Assembly (NCBI GenBank): GCA_031277475.1
Contig: JAITMJ010000002.1
Span: 1 to 41,307, forward strand
Direction: 5' to 3'
DNA length: 41,307 nucleotides
Source of the DNA: Flavobacteriaceae bacterium
GTDB lineage: Bacteria > Bacteroidota > Bacteroidia > Flavobacteriales > Weeksellaceae
Shown: positions 25,669 to 34,829 of the stretch, piece by piece
Layout of the letters: every line of letters starts with the position of its first letter
Position numbering within the stretch: the first letter of the stretch is position 1
Notes under the pieces: model-generated
Databases searched by the model: none
Seen by the model: only the letters and a program-made list of their open reading frames with translations
Told to the model about the DNA's origin: nothing
Position numbers and translations under genes: made by a program

Positions 25669-27228
25669 TTGACAGAAGACAGTTTAGTAGAATACGGCGC
25701 GAGGCGCGTCATCATCACGGTTACGGCGATTTTATGCGCACTTTTGGAAATCGTAGATTCCACGATTGTGAACGTTGCACTCAATGAAATGAAAGGAAAT
25801 CTCGGAGCCACGCTTTCGGAAGTCGGCTGGGTGATTACCGCTTACGCCATCGGAAACGTCATCATCGTTCCGATGACGAGTTGGCTTTCGCAGCAGTTTG
25901 GAAGAAGAAATTATTTTGCCGCGTCTATCATTATTTTCACCGTTTGTTCGTTCCTGTGCGGAAATGCAACCAATATTTGGGAACTCGTATTTTTTCGTTT
26001 GTGCCAAGGAATCGGTGGCGGCGCATTGTTGGTAACTTCACAAACCATCATCACGGAATCTTATCCGGTAGCAAAACGCGGAATGTCTCAAGCGATTTAC
26101 GGTTTGGGTGTGATTATCGGTCCTACTTTAGGTCCGCCGTTGGGTGGTTTTATCGTGGATAATTACAGTTGGCCCTACATTTTTTACATCAATATTCCCA
26201 TCGGAATCATCGCTACGATTATGACGCTTCAATTTGTGCGAAGTCCGAAATACGCCGAAAAACGAAAAGCCCGAGATGTAGATTGGATTGGAATTGCGCT
26301 GCTTGCCGCTTTCGTGGGTTCGCTTCAATATATTTTGGAAAAAGGACACGAGGAAGATTGGTTTGAAAGCAATACGATTGTTACGCTTTCCGTAGTCGCA
26401 GTTTTCGGATTTGTTTTGTTTCTGTGGCGAGAACTCACCTTCAGATTTCCGATTGTGGAACTCCGCGTTTTGAAAAACGGAAATTTACGAATCGGAACGA
26501 TAATGTCGTTCATTTTGGGATTTGGATTATACGGTTCCACGTTCATCGTTCCGCTTTATACACAAAGTATTTTAGGGTGGACGGCACTTCAAGCCGGAGC
26601 ACTGATGATTCCCGCCGCTCTCACCACTGCCGTGATGATGCCTTTCATCGGAAGATTGGTTTCCAGAGGCGTGAAACAGCAATATTTGGTTTCCGCAGGA
26701 TTGTTTATATTTTTTATTTACAGCGTTTGGGGCTACAATATTTTAACGCCCGACACCGGAAAACAGGATTTTTTCTGGATGTTGATTGTTCGCGGATTGG
26801 GATTGAGTATGCTTTTCATCCCGATTACCACATTATCTTTAAGCACTTTGAAAGGACAAGAAATCGGGCAAGGCGCGGCGTTCACGGGAATGATGCGGCA
26901 ACTCGGCGGTTCCTTCGGAATTGCTTTGATCACGACTTTTATTTCCAACCAAACCATAAAACATTCGGCTAATCTCGCGGAACATTTGAATGTGAATGAT
27001 GTGGATGTTCAGCAGCGGATTTCCGGTTTGCAAGCCAATTTTATGTCCAAAGGAATGACGCCCGACGTTGCCTTGCAATCTGCATATAAAGTTTTGGATT
27101 CCTCGGTTTTAAAACAAGCAACCGTACTTTCTTATATGGATGTTTTCCTGTATATCGGCTTGTTGTTTTTGGCATGCGTTCCGTTTGTATTAATCATAAA
27201 ACAGCGAAAAGGCGGGAAAAGTTTTTGA
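25669..27228 (+). CDS. DHA2-family (EmrB/QacA) multidrug exporter
   Basis: These major facilitator proteins use the proton gradient to expel drugs or metabolites, often with EmrA- and TolC-like partners. The 519-residue protein has about 14 hydrophobic segments. Motifs visible: LEIVDSTIVNVAL in TM1, WVITAYAIGNVIIVPMTSWL, motif A-like SQQFGRRN, and motif C-like GLGVIIGPTLGPPLGGFI. The start is TTG at 25669 (TEDSLVEYGARRVIITV), since the next in-frame ATG would remove TM1. No membrane-fusion gene is adjacent. The substrate is unknown. Confidence 0.92.
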   Translation: MTEDSLVEYGARRVIITVTAILCALLEIVDSTIVNVALNEMKGNLGATLSEVGWVITAYAIGNVIIVPMTSWLSQQFGRRNYFAASIIIFTVCSFLCGNATNIWELVFFRLCQGIGGGALLVTSQTIITESYPVAKRGMSQAIYGLGVIIGPTLGPPLGGFIVDNYSWPYIFYINIPIGIIATIMTLQFVRSPKYAEKRKARDVDWIGIALLAAFVGSLQYILEKGHEEDWFESNTIVTLSVVAVFGFVLFLWRELTFRFPIVELRVLKNGNLRIGTIMSFILGFGLYGSTFIVPLYTQSILGWTALQAGALMIPAALTTAVMMPFIGRLVSRGVKQQYLVSAGLFIFFIYSVWGYNILTPDTGKQDFFWMLIVRGLGLSMLFIPITTLSLSTLKGQEIGQGAAFTGMMRQLGGSFGIALITTFISNQTIKHSANLAEHLNVNDVDVQQRISGLQANFMSKGMTPDVALQSAYKVLDSSVLKQATVLSYMDVFLYIGLLFLACVPFVLIIKQRKGGKSF

Positions 27229-27239
27229 GGTTTTGGAGT

Positions 27240-27599
27240 TTAATTCTCTTTAAAACTTTCTTTTAACACGTTTGCTTCTTCAGAATTAATTTCTTTTTTC
27301 AGTATCCAACGATGAGAACTTCTGTCGTCGCTTGTGGTGATGACGTAAGCCTGAACAAATTCCCAGCCTTGCGTTCCCATAAAATTCATAGCATCTGCCA
27401 TTGAGTTAAATTTCATTCTGTTGCCATTTTCATCCTTCAAATAATCTTCCTTTTCTTTTCCGAAATCGGCGATGATATTAATTTTTGAACTGAATAGTTG
27501 TGTGGAACGAGTAATCTCGCAATAAACATAATTTTTTTGTTGCGCATTGGCGAACACACCGCAAAAAACAAACGCTGAAATTAAAATTATTTTTTTCAT
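27240..27599 (-). CDS. Small secreted protein of unknown function
   Basis: The 119-residue product has a signal peptide (MKKIILISAFVFCGVFANAQ) and a compact mature part with one Cys (YVYCEITRS) and FMGTQGWEFVQAYVITTS. The GWE(F/L)V pattern recurs in many small Bacteroidota exported proteins of unknown role. It converges on the DHA2 exporter with an 11-base gap, and no terminator is visible between them. Confidence 0.75.
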   Translation of the reverse strand: MKKIILISAFVFCGVFANAQQKNYVYCEITRSTQLFSSKINIIADFGKEKEDYLKDENGNRMKFNSMADAMNFMGTQGWEFVQAYVITTSDDRSSHRWILKKEINSEEANVLKESFKEN

Positions 27600-27672
27600 T
27601 TTTAATTTCAGGATGTAATCATCGTGTTAAAGTTAAAAATCTTTGAAGTTTTTTTTAGCAAAAAGCCGCCGC

Positions 27673-28602
27673 CTAATCCGAAAGTTCAAAAGGCGCGTTT
27701 TGGAAAGATTTTATTAATACACCATTTTCGTAAGTGTTTAAATTTATGGTGCCTTTGGTAACTTTATGTCCGTCAATGAGTTCGTGTTTTGTGATGGTAA
27801 AACTTCCGGAGGTGTCGTATTTTAGCCAATCCGTAGGAAGCACGGTAGAAAATATACTTTTCGGCGGACCGATATATTCATTAAATTCAATAAATTCATT
27901 CTCTCTCGAAAAATCAAATTCATAAGTTCCTAAATCCATTTCGTAAATGTTCTTTTTCAAACCGTTTAATACAAATTGCCGTCCATCCGGTTCGTTAGCT
28001 TCATATTTTACATTAATGATTTGCCCTTGCACGGAAGTAGTCCATCGAGAAATATCAGAATTGTTGAATTTAATATCATCATCCAAATTGATTAATTGGT
28101 CATAGGTTGCATCACAATAACTCTTGCTGAAATATTTTATTTCAAAATTTCCGCTGATTTCCATTGGTTCATCGGTATATGCTTTAAAAATTCTTCCTTC
28201 AAACGAAACGTTCATATATTCATTTTCCGCGTCTAATTGCAAATTTGTGATTTTTAAATATTTATTCGGGTCATACTCTGTTGTGTAATGGTCATAGTCG
28301 CCTTGATGTATTCCAAAAAATTTTACCTTACCCTGTTTATTTATACGCAAATCAATAATTATCCATTGACTTTCCACTGTAGCAACAACCGTAAAAGATA
28401 TTTGACGATCACAAGGTAAATAGTGTGCATTGATGTTGTAACTATTTGGTTCAAATTTTTTGCCGTCAATATAGAGATCGAAAGTATTAACACTCAATGG
28501 ATTATATGGTGGATTGGGTTCTATATCTCTATCATTAGAATTACAGGAAATTACACTAAACAAAAAACTAAAAACTACAAAAAGAGAGATTATTTTTTTC
28601 AT
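27673..28602 (-). CDS. Lipoprotein of unknown function
   Basis: From ATG 28602 the product is 309 residues, with a lipobox FSVISC (lipidated Cys18) followed by Asn-Ser-Asn-Asp. The mature part is Asp-, Asn- and Tyr-rich and strand-rich, without a recognised domain. An in-frame ATG further upstream (28698) would add a non-signal-like extension and run through a hairpin at 28619-28654, so I reject it. It lies downstream of a second lipoprotein gene on the same strand, separated by that hairpin. Confidence 0.8.
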   Translation of the reverse strand: MKKIISLFVVFSFLFSVISCNSNDRDIEPNPPYNPLSVNTFDLYIDGKKFEPNSYNINAHYLPCDRQISFTVVATVESQWIIIDLRINKQGKVKFFGIHQGDYDHYTTEYDPNKYLKITNLQLDAENEYMNVSFEGRIFKAYTDEPMEISGNFEIKYFSKSYCDATYDQLINLDDDIKFNNSDISRWTTSVQGQIINVKYEANEPDGRQFVLNGLKKNIYEMDLGTYEFDFSRENEFIEFNEYIGPPKSIFSTVLPTDWLKYDTSGSFTITKHELIDGHKVTKGTINLNTYENGVLIKSFQNAPFELSD

Positions 28603-28618
28603 TTTTTCTAAAATTAAA

Positions 28619-28654
28619 ATTTGCACCCGCGTTTTTGAAAGTGCGGGTGCAAAT
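28619..28654 (-). terminator. Strong hairpin between two lipoprotein genes
   Basis: A perfect 12-bp stem (ATTTGCACCCGC/GCGGGTGCAAAT) with a 12-base loop. On the minus strand it is followed by TTTAATTTT. It lies 15 bases after the upstream lipoprotein stop and ends 16 bases before the downstream ATG, so it can reduce expression of the second gene or stabilise the upstream mRNA. Confidence 0.75.
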
Positions 28655-28669
28655 ATATTCAATATTTTC

Positions 28670-30280
28670 TTAATATGTCCGCATCGGGCGCACTTCAATT
28701 TCTATATATCCGTTATTATATTTATTTGGTACCAATCCGTATTTTGGTACAATACCACCCATAAGTTTCCAATCTACCACATTATCATCAAAACCAATAT
28801 CTACAGAACCAAGTCCATCGCTCACGTCAGTATATTGAAGAGTAAGTTTTTCACTACCTGATGTCTCTGCAGATACTCCAAACTTTAATCCAAGTTTTTT
28901 GAACAATCCCGAAACAGGCTCCGGCTCGAAAGAAATATTTCCATTATATTTATAGGAATGAGTTTTCTCTACACCATGCGTAGTTGCAAGATCCACTTCC
29001 TCAAATTCTAATGCCCATTGATTAGAATAATTATCTAAATTCCAAGTCGAAAACTGTACTTTGTTTTCGGGGTTATTATATAAATCATACATTTTCAAAC
29101 CGGTAACTTGAGGAATGTAGGCATAAATATCCTTAAGCGGAGGATGCATATTTATGTATATCAAAGTATAAGTTATATCAAACAAACTTTCCGGAGCAAC
29201 AGGAAATCCTCCATACAGTTCAGCTACATTGGTATTTTTAGCTCCATTAAACCTATATATTTTAATATCAAAACCTCCGTCTGTCCATGCTGATGCTTGT
29301 GATGGAGTCTGGCTCCCTCCTATGAATGGCGGAACAAGATTAGGATCTTGGGATGAGGCAATACGAATATATACATCTTCGGGAGGTCCTGTTAATTTAA
29401 AAGAGGTTAATTCTTCTTTGTAAGTTTGGTTTACTACACCATTAGGACTTGTAGGCGTTATTGCATAGTAAATAAAATCTCTTTGCCAACCGCCGGGTGT
29501 GTAATCTTTATAAACATCATAAGCCTGAACGTGTATTGGGTCAACTCTCGGGTAAGAACCGGAAGGTGGAGGTGGAGGATTATAAGGTTCCAGAACATGA
29601 GCAAAATTATTAGATGCCAAACGCAGTTGTACATCGTCTGTTGATTCGGTAAGAATCGGGGTGTCCAAATCGTCAAAAAGTTCATCATTATTAGGTATCA
29701 CTCTTTCATTGTCTTTTACCACAACCACAGGAAACGCAGGAATGTACGGAGCATCCAATACAAAATTTTCTCCGTCTGCATTGTAAATCGGGATATCATT
29801 GCTTTCGTAAGTTCGCACTGCAACGTAGGGAATTTCAGTTAAAGTTTCCCAATCTTCCGCAGAGAAAGAATCTTCCGGCAAATCGGGAACAAAAATGGTC
29901 AATAGCGGCAATTTGTTTTCAATTTCCAACAACTGCGCTTCGGTTTCAAAGTACGGCAGCAGCAAATCGTGGATGGTATTTCCGCCCATTGCCGTCATCG
30001 TAGTTACGGGTTTGTTTTTAATGACGTGGTAAAGCACATCATAATCTCTGTTTACCTGTTTCAAGGCTTCCATTTTTATGAAATCCCGCAATTCTTTGTG
30101 GTCTTTCAATGCTTTTGCCAATGCTTTCGCAAATTGGGTTTTCATTTCGGTGTCTTTGCTCATCACCGGATTTACTACCGGATTTTGCCCCGGCATTTCA
30201 CTCGATAGTCTTTCTTCTCTGCAGGAAAAAAGAACTAAACTTAAGGAAACTATTGCTCCTATAAATAATGATTTATTCAT
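28670..30280 (-). CDS. Large lipoprotein of unknown function
   Basis: From ATG 30280 the product is 536 residues, with lipobox LVLFSC (Cys20) then Arg-Glu-Glu. The N-terminal third is helical and charged (TQFAKALAKALKDHKELRDFIKMEALKQVNRDYDVLYHVIK). A Pro-rich linker (YNPPPPPSGSYPRVDP) leads to a strand-rich C-terminal half. I do not recognise the family. ATG 30307 would add a short hydrophilic extension before the signal peptide and is less likely. It is divergent from the XRE regulator at 30377 across 96 bases, which makes regulation by that protein plausible. Confidence 0.8.
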   Translation of the reverse strand: MNKSLFIGAIVSLSLVLFSCREERLSSEMPGQNPVVNPVMSKDTEMKTQFAKALAKALKDHKELRDFIKMEALKQVNRDYDVLYHVIKNKPVTTMTAMGGNTIHDLLLPYFETEAQLLEIENKLPLLTIFVPDLPEDSFSAEDWETLTEIPYVAVRTYESNDIPIYNADGENFVLDAPYIPAFPVVVVKDNERVIPNNDELFDDLDTPILTESTDDVQLRLASNNFAHVLEPYNPPPPPSGSYPRVDPIHVQAYDVYKDYTPGGWQRDFIYYAITPTSPNGVVNQTYKEELTSFKLTGPPEDVYIRIASSQDPNLVPPFIGGSQTPSQASAWTDGGFDIKIYRFNGAKNTNVAELYGGFPVAPESLFDITYTLIYINMHPPLKDIYAYIPQVTGLKMYDLYNNPENKVQFSTWNLDNYSNQWALEFEEVDLATTHGVEKTHSYKYNGNISFEPEPVSGLFKKLGLKFGVSAETSGSEKLTLQYTDVSDGLGSVDIGFDDNVVDWKLMGGIVPKYGLVPNKYNNGYIEIEVRPMRTY

Positions 30281-30341
30281 TTTATTAAAATTTTTGCAAA
30301 AGTTCATTAAGTTTTTCTGCTAAAAAATTTATATTTGACTG

Positions 30342-30370
30342 AAATTAGTTTATATTTGCCTTAAATTAGT
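30342..30370 (+). promoter_or_regulatory. XRE gene promoter with candidate operator
   Basis: TATATTTG at 30351-30358 is a TAnnTTTG box, 18 bases before the ATG. Two identical AAATTAGT octamers (30342-30349 and 30363-30370) flank it, 21 bases apart, which is two helical turns. This arrangement suits binding of a regulator dimer and autorepression, though no binding data exist. Confidence 0.5.
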
Positions 30371-30376
30371 CAATAT

Positions 30377-30742
30377 ATGAATAATGTAGGTACAAATATT
30401 CGCAAAATTCGTGAAAGAAAGGGCTATTCGCAAGAATCTATGGCAAGTGAATTAGGCATAAACCAAAGCACTTACGGAAAACTTGAACGGGATGCATCAA
30501 AACTTTCTCTTGACAGATTGGAAACTATTGCAAAATTTTTGCATGAAGATTTGGGCGAAATTCTGGGTATAGCCAATAAAAACACCATTAACAACAAAAC
30601 GAAATATGGAAACGGCTATGTGGAAACCATTAGCAACGATTATAGAGAGGTGGTTCAGGATATAAAATCGGTTTATGAAGAATTGATTCAGTCAAAAAAT
30701 GAACAAATCTCTCTGTTGAAAAGTCTATTGCCGAAAAAATAA
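30377..30742 (+). CDS. XRE-family transcriptional regulator
   Basis: The 121-residue protein has a Cro/CI-type helix-turn-helix at residues ~5-62 (IRKIRERKGYSQESMASELGINQSTYGKLERD), with recognition helix INQSTYGKLE. The C-terminal part (EVVQDIKSVYEELIQSKNEQISLLKSLL) looks like a coiled coil for dimerisation. No metabolite-binding domain is visible. It is divergent from a lipoprotein gene. Its TAA stop is part of an 8-bp direct repeat that flanks a MITE, so the element inserted precisely at the end of the gene without changing the protein. Confidence 0.9.
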   Translation: MNNVGTNIRKIRERKGYSQESMASELGINQSTYGKLERDASKLSLDRLETIAKFLHEDLGEILGIANKNTINNKTKYGNGYVETISNDYREVVQDIKSVYEELIQSKNEQISLLKSLLPKK

Positions 30743-30747
30743 TTTTA

Positions 30748-31104
30748 TTGACCTATCCCTTTTACAAATAGTATAGTCGCTTTGTGTTTTTTGCAATTCA
30801 TCAAAGATGAATCTTTGCGAAACTCACAAAAGGACAAAAAATTAAAAAACCTTTTGCGTGCCTTTGTGTTTAAAACGCAACGAACGCAATGATTTATAAC
30901 AATGAAAATGTTTTTTTTAAAGTTTCACAAAGGCAAATCCGAAGGATTCGCCGATTCCATTGAAAAAAATAAAAATTAATGAGGCAAATCGAAGATTTTT
31001 CAATAAGGACGAAAAGAAAATTTAGAATATCTATTTGCTCACCATTTCATATAAAAACATCGCAAAAATAGAGTTTTTTATGATATTTGAAAGGGATAGG
31101 TCAA
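30748..31104. mobile_element. MITE-like element, copy 2 (357 bp) with perfect target duplication
   Basis: The ends are inverted repeats beginning TTGACCTATCCCTTT, identical over 15 bases and recognisable over about 27. TAATTTTA occurs immediately outside both ends (30740-30747 and 31105-31112), a perfect 8-bp target-site duplication. No transposase ORF is present. The interior is longer than in copy 1 and holds other repeats: CTTTGCGTGCCTTTGTG-like text and a GGATTCGCCGATTCC unit. The gap 30743-31141 contains only this element. Confidence 0.85.
30931..30996. repeat. GGATTCGCCGATTCC repeat nested in MITE copy 2
   Basis: It matches the units at 17142-17172 and 38901-38931, including the following ATTGAAAA. 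AGGCAAATC occurs at both ends of the unit (GCAAATCCGAAGG and GCAAATCGAAGA). Confidence 0.6.
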
Positions 31105-31141
31105 TAATTTTAATTCCAAACCACCCGATTCCGAACTCTTT

Positions 31142-33514
31142 TCACTTCGCTTGCATCGGATTTATTCTTCCGTCCGAAACACCTCTCGCAGGGGCTTTGC
31201 CTTGCTTTTGTTTGAAAACCTGAAATTTCGTGGCTTCGGAAGTGTTTCCGTCTGCACTCCAAAGATTGTTGGATTCATCAATGTCCGCCGTTTCTTTCAT
31301 CGGATCTAATTGTATGGTTTTCAATTTTTTATCGAAATAATACGCTCTGGAAACTTTTTGTTCGTTGGCTCGCCATATTTGAGCACCGAGTTTGTCTTGC
31401 AGTTTTGAGCCGTCTTCAAACGTAAATTCCAAAATAATCGGCATCACCAAACCGCCTTTGTTGGTAAAATCAATTTGATAAGCGGTGATATTTTTATCTT
31501 CTTCAATGGATTTTTGGTCGGCTTTTTCTTGATTATTCGGTCGGTTCAGCGTATATTCTTTTTCGGTATCCACGCGTTCCAAACCGCGCGCGTATCGGTA
31601 ATAAAAATCTTGAACTTCCTTATCTGTATCGGCATAAAATTTTATGTTTTTATCTTCGCGATTTCGGATTTTGGAAATGTCTTCAAATGCGTTAACCAAA
31701 GGTTTTTCAACTTTATAAGTCGTAGATTCGGATTTGGGTTCTTCGCTAAAATCGGGCGATGCAATCGTAACTTTGTCAATGGCAATATCCACCGGATCCG
31801 TTCCGTAGAACCAGCCTCGCCAAAACCAATCCAAATCTTCGCCGCTTGCGTCTTCCATCGTTCTGAAAAAATCCGCAGGTTCGGGATGTCGAAACGCCCA
31901 TCTTTTGGAATAGGTTTTAAAGGCTTTGTCGAAAAGTTCCCTTCCCATAATGGTTTCGCGTAGAATATTGAGTCCGGTTGCGGGTTTTGAATAAGCATTC
32001 GGACCGAATCTGGCGATGTTTTCGGAATTGGTCATAATCGGTTCCAATTCGTCTTTCGGAAGTTTCATATAATCTACAATCGTCCACGCCGGACCGCGTT
32101 TTGAGGGAAATTTGTTGTCCCATCTTTCTTCGGTTAAATATTCCACAAATGTGTTCAAACCTTCGTCCATCCAACTCCATTGTCTTTCGTCTGAATTGAT
32201 GATCATCGGGAAAAAATTGTGTCCGACTTCGTGAATAATCACGCCCAACATTCCGTTTTTTGTGGCTTCGGAATAGGTGCCGTCTTTTTCCGTTCGCCCG
32301 AAATTAAAGCAAATCATCGGATATTCCATTCCGTTGGCGGCTTCCACAGATTGGGCAACGGGATAAGGATACGGAACCGTGAATTCCGAATAGGTTTTTA
32401 TGGTGTGCGCCACTACTTTTGTAGAAAATTTTCGATACAATCCGTAGGCTTCTTTGCCGTAGAAACTCATCGCCATCACGTTGTTATTGTTTTCGGGAAT
32501 ATTAACTTTCATCGCATCCCAAACGAATTTTCTGGAGGAACCCCACGCAAAATCCCGCACATTTTCGGCTTCAAATTTCCAAGTTTTTCTGTCTTTAGAA
32601 CGCGATTTTTCTGCTTTTTTGGCTTCGTCTAAAGTTACGATTTCTATCGGTTCAGAGGCAGATTCCGCTTGTTTGTATCTTGAAAGTTGTGCTGATGAAA
32701 GCACATCATTATAATTTTTACATTCGCCGGTAGCACCGATGATGTGGTCTGCGGGAACGTTCATCGAAACTTTGAAATTTCCGAACACGAGTGCAAATTC
32801 GCCGCGTCCGGTAAATTGATGATTTTGCCAACCCTGAAAATCGCTGTAAACGCACATTCTCGGATACCATTGCGTCATGGTGTAAATATCGTTTCCGTCA
32901 TCGGGAAAATTTTCGTAGCCGCCGCGTCCGCCTCTTTCCATTCGGTTCGGAATGTTGTAGTTCCAATCGATTTTAAAGGTAATTTTTTCTCCGGATTTTA
33001 AAATTTTCGGAAGGTCAATTCTCATCATCGTTTTGTTGACCACATATTTCAGCAGATTTCCGGAAACATCGGTTACTTTTTCCAAATTCACGCCGTAGCC
33101 GTTGTCTTTTACGGGCAGTTCGGACGGTTTTAATCTGTCGGTAGTCGTGGTTTTTGCAAGAGATGAAGAGAACGGAAAATCTGCATTTTTGATGGAAGAT
33201 TGCTGATTTTCATCCAATTGCAGCCAAAGATATTCCAAATCGTCCGGCGAATTGTTGTAATAAGTAATGGTTTCGGAGCCTTTCAGATTTCGTTTTTCCT
33301 CATCAAGATAAGCCGAAATTTCGTAGTCTGCGCGCTGTTGCCAATACAGATTTCCGGGTGCTCCGGAGGCGGTTCTGTAAGAATTTGGAGTCGGAAGAAT
33401 GGTTCCGAGTTGTTCAAATTTGTTTCCGTGGTTGCTTCCCGGATTATTTTGATGATTTTGAGCCGAAAATCCCGCAAAAATCAACAGAGAAACGAGGGTA
33501 TATTTTGTTTTCAT
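31142..33514 (-). CDS. M1-family metallopeptidase (exported)
   Basis: M1 enzymes are zinc aminopeptidases. The 790-residue product has a signal peptide (MKTKYTLVSLLIFAGFSA) and a mature N-terminal beta domain. The zinc site HEVGH is followed after 18 residues by Glu (WSWMDEGLNTF), the HExxH-x18-E arrangement of gluzincins. The substrate-binding block is VEAANGMEYPMICF, a variant of the usual GAMEN (here NGMEY). The location is probably periplasm or outer surface, with a role in peptide scavenging. It is a single-gene unit with a -7 box at 33540. Confidence 0.93.
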   Translation of the reverse strand: MKTKYTLVSLLIFAGFSAQNHQNNPGSNHGNKFEQLGTILPTPNSYRTASGAPGNLYWQQRADYEISAYLDEEKRNLKGSETITYYNNSPDDLEYLWLQLDENQQSSIKNADFPFSSSLAKTTTTDRLKPSELPVKDNGYGVNLEKVTDVSGNLLKYVVNKTMMRIDLPKILKSGEKITFKIDWNYNIPNRMERGGRGGYENFPDDGNDIYTMTQWYPRMCVYSDFQGWQNHQFTGRGEFALVFGNFKVSMNVPADHIIGATGECKNYNDVLSSAQLSRYKQAESASEPIEIVTLDEAKKAEKSRSKDRKTWKFEAENVRDFAWGSSRKFVWDAMKVNIPENNNNVMAMSFYGKEAYGLYRKFSTKVVAHTIKTYSEFTVPYPYPVAQSVEAANGMEYPMICFNFGRTEKDGTYSEATKNGMLGVIIHEVGHNFFPMIINSDERQWSWMDEGLNTFVEYLTEERWDNKFPSKRGPAWTIVDYMKLPKDELEPIMTNSENIARFGPNAYSKPATGLNILRETIMGRELFDKAFKTYSKRWAFRHPEPADFFRTMEDASGEDLDWFWRGWFYGTDPVDIAIDKVTIASPDFSEEPKSESTTYKVEKPLVNAFEDISKIRNREDKNIKFYADTDKEVQDFYYRYARGLERVDTEKEYTLNRPNNQEKADQKSIEEDKNITAYQIDFTNKGGLVMPIILEFTFEDGSKLQDKLGAQIWRANEQKVSRAYYFDKKLKTIQLDPMKETADIDESNNLWSADGNTSEATKFQVFKQKQGKAPARGVSDGRINPMQAK

Positions 33515-33539
33515 AATGTAAATTTTAATTTAAAAAAAT

Positions 33540-33547
33540 CAAAGATA
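33540..33547 (-). promoter_or_regulatory. M1 peptidase -7 promoter box
   Basis: It reads TATCTTTG on the minus strand, 25 bases before the ATG at 33514. Confidence 0.5.
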
Positions 33548-33674
33548 ATATTTATTTGGATTTGTGAATTGAATCTTTTGGGCATTATCCATAAAACATG
33601 ATTTTCACTTCATAATTTTCGTTTGAAATCATTAAATTTGTCCTCAATAAAACAATCTTCAATATTTTTTAGAC

Positions 33675-34031
33675 ATGATGACAAACAGATTTTTAAAATT
33701 GGCGGGAATACTTTTGATTTTACTGATATTTTCCTGTCAAAAAACGGAAAATTCTGCCCGAAACGAACAGCGGGAAACGAGTTTAGAGCAAAAACCGGAG
33801 ATTCTGAAAAGCGAAACCGGCGATTCGATTAGGATAATTTATTTTGCTAAAAATGACGAAGTTGCAATGATACTCAAAATCAATGGGGAAGAACAAACGC
33901 TTACTGCTAAAGGAACCAACAGCCGAGGCGAACCGATTTTTAACAATGAGGAGTTTGCTTGGGAAATGATGGAAGACGGACATTCCGGAAGACTGACCGA
34001 TAAAAGCGGGAAAACAGTGGTTTATAAATGA
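33675..34031 (+). CDS. Small lipoprotein, possibly MliC-like
   Basis: The 118-residue product has a lipobox LLIFSC (Cys21) after a hydrophobic signal. The mature part is about 95 residues. Its C-terminal half (VAMILKINGEEQTLTAKGTNSRGEPIFNNEEFAWEMMEDGHSGRLTDKSGKTVVYK) has the order of strands seen in MliC-type lysozyme inhibitors: small-molecule-like strand, SRG-Y/I, a W near the end, then a Gly-rich strand. The similarity is weak and the typical Cys pair is missing, so this is only a suggestion. It converges on the hydratase gene with a 10-base overlap. Confidence 0.7.
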   Translation: MMTNRFLKLAGILLILLIFSCQKTENSARNEQRETSLEQKPEILKSETGDSIRIIYFAKNDEVAMILKINGEEQTLTAKGTNSRGEPIFNNEEFAWEMMEDGHSGRLTDKSGKTVVYK

Positions 34032-34804
34032 GGTTTTGAGGTCTCACCTTTTAATTTTTCCTTAATTTTTTCAATATTCTGTTTTGAGGAATCTTGCAGA
34101 ATCAGTGTGGCACTCATCGAAATTCTGGCGGGCATCAAATCGTCAAAATGTTCGGTGTTTTCCCACGAAACTTTCTTGATTAAAGCCAAAGCCTCGTCGC
34201 TGCGCGAAGAAAGTTTTTGCAAAAATTCATTCAGTTTAAAATCCATTTCCGAAATATTTTCCGAAACGGAATGATAAATATTGTGCTGTTCTGCCCAATC
34301 TGCCGAACGAAAATCCGCATCAATCGCCATTGCCGAAAATTGAGATTTCCCGATTTTTCTCTCCACAAAAGGTCCAATCACGAAAGGTCCGATTCCCAAA
34401 TTAATTTCCGTCAGTGCCAACGCAGAATCTTTCGTGGCGAAACAATAATCTGCTCCGCAGGCGATGCCGACACCGCCTCCGGTCGCTTTTCCTTGAACTC
34501 TCACCACCACTATTTTTCCGCAATTTCTCATCGCGTTCAGTACTTTTGCAAAACCTCCGAAAAATTTTTTGGATGTTTCTAAATCTTTGATTTCCAACAG
34601 TTCATCAAAACTCGCGCCTGCACAAAAAGTTTTTTCGCCTGCACTTTTCAAAAGAATGGCTTTCACTTCCGGTTTTGCGGCTTCGTTTAAAATGGTTTGG
34701 GATAGTTTTTCCAAAATCTCTCCGGAAAGCGAATTGCTTTTTGGTGTTCCGAATGTGATTTCGGCGATGCGGTTTTTTATTTCTGAGCTTACAAATTCTT
34801 GCAT
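34022..34804 (-). CDS. Enoyl-CoA hydratase/isomerase-family protein
   Basis: Crotonase-fold enzymes act on acyl-CoA thioesters. From ATG 34804 the product is 260 residues, the family norm. It has the oxyanion-hole blocks FCAGASFDELLEI and GKATGGGVGIACGADYCFA, and TEINLGIGPFVIGPFV, where the second catalytic Glu sits in other members. An upstream ATG (34906) would add a non-homologous extension overlapping the neighbouring lipoprotein gene. It lies 25 bases after that gene on the same strand. The substrate cannot be assigned. Confidence 0.88.
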   Translation of the reverse strand: MQEFVSSEIKNRIAEITFGTPKSNSLSGEILEKLSQTILNEAAKPEVKAILLKSAGEKTFCAGASFDELLEIKDLETSKKFFGGFAKVLNAMRNCGKIVVVRVQGKATGGGVGIACGADYCFATKDSALALTEINLGIGPFVIGPFVERKIGKSQFSAMAIDADFRSADWAEQHNIYHSVSENISEMDFKLNEFLQKLSSRSDEALALIKKVSWENTEHFDDLMPARISMSATLILQDSSKQNIEKIKEKLKGETSKPHL

Positions 34805-34829
34805 TATTAAAAAGTTATAAAAAAATAGA

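Noticed and set aside
15437..27228. TolC-like protein and DHA2 exporter as one efflux system
   Set aside because: They are 9 kb apart on opposite strands with no membrane-fusion gene; partnership cannot be supported.
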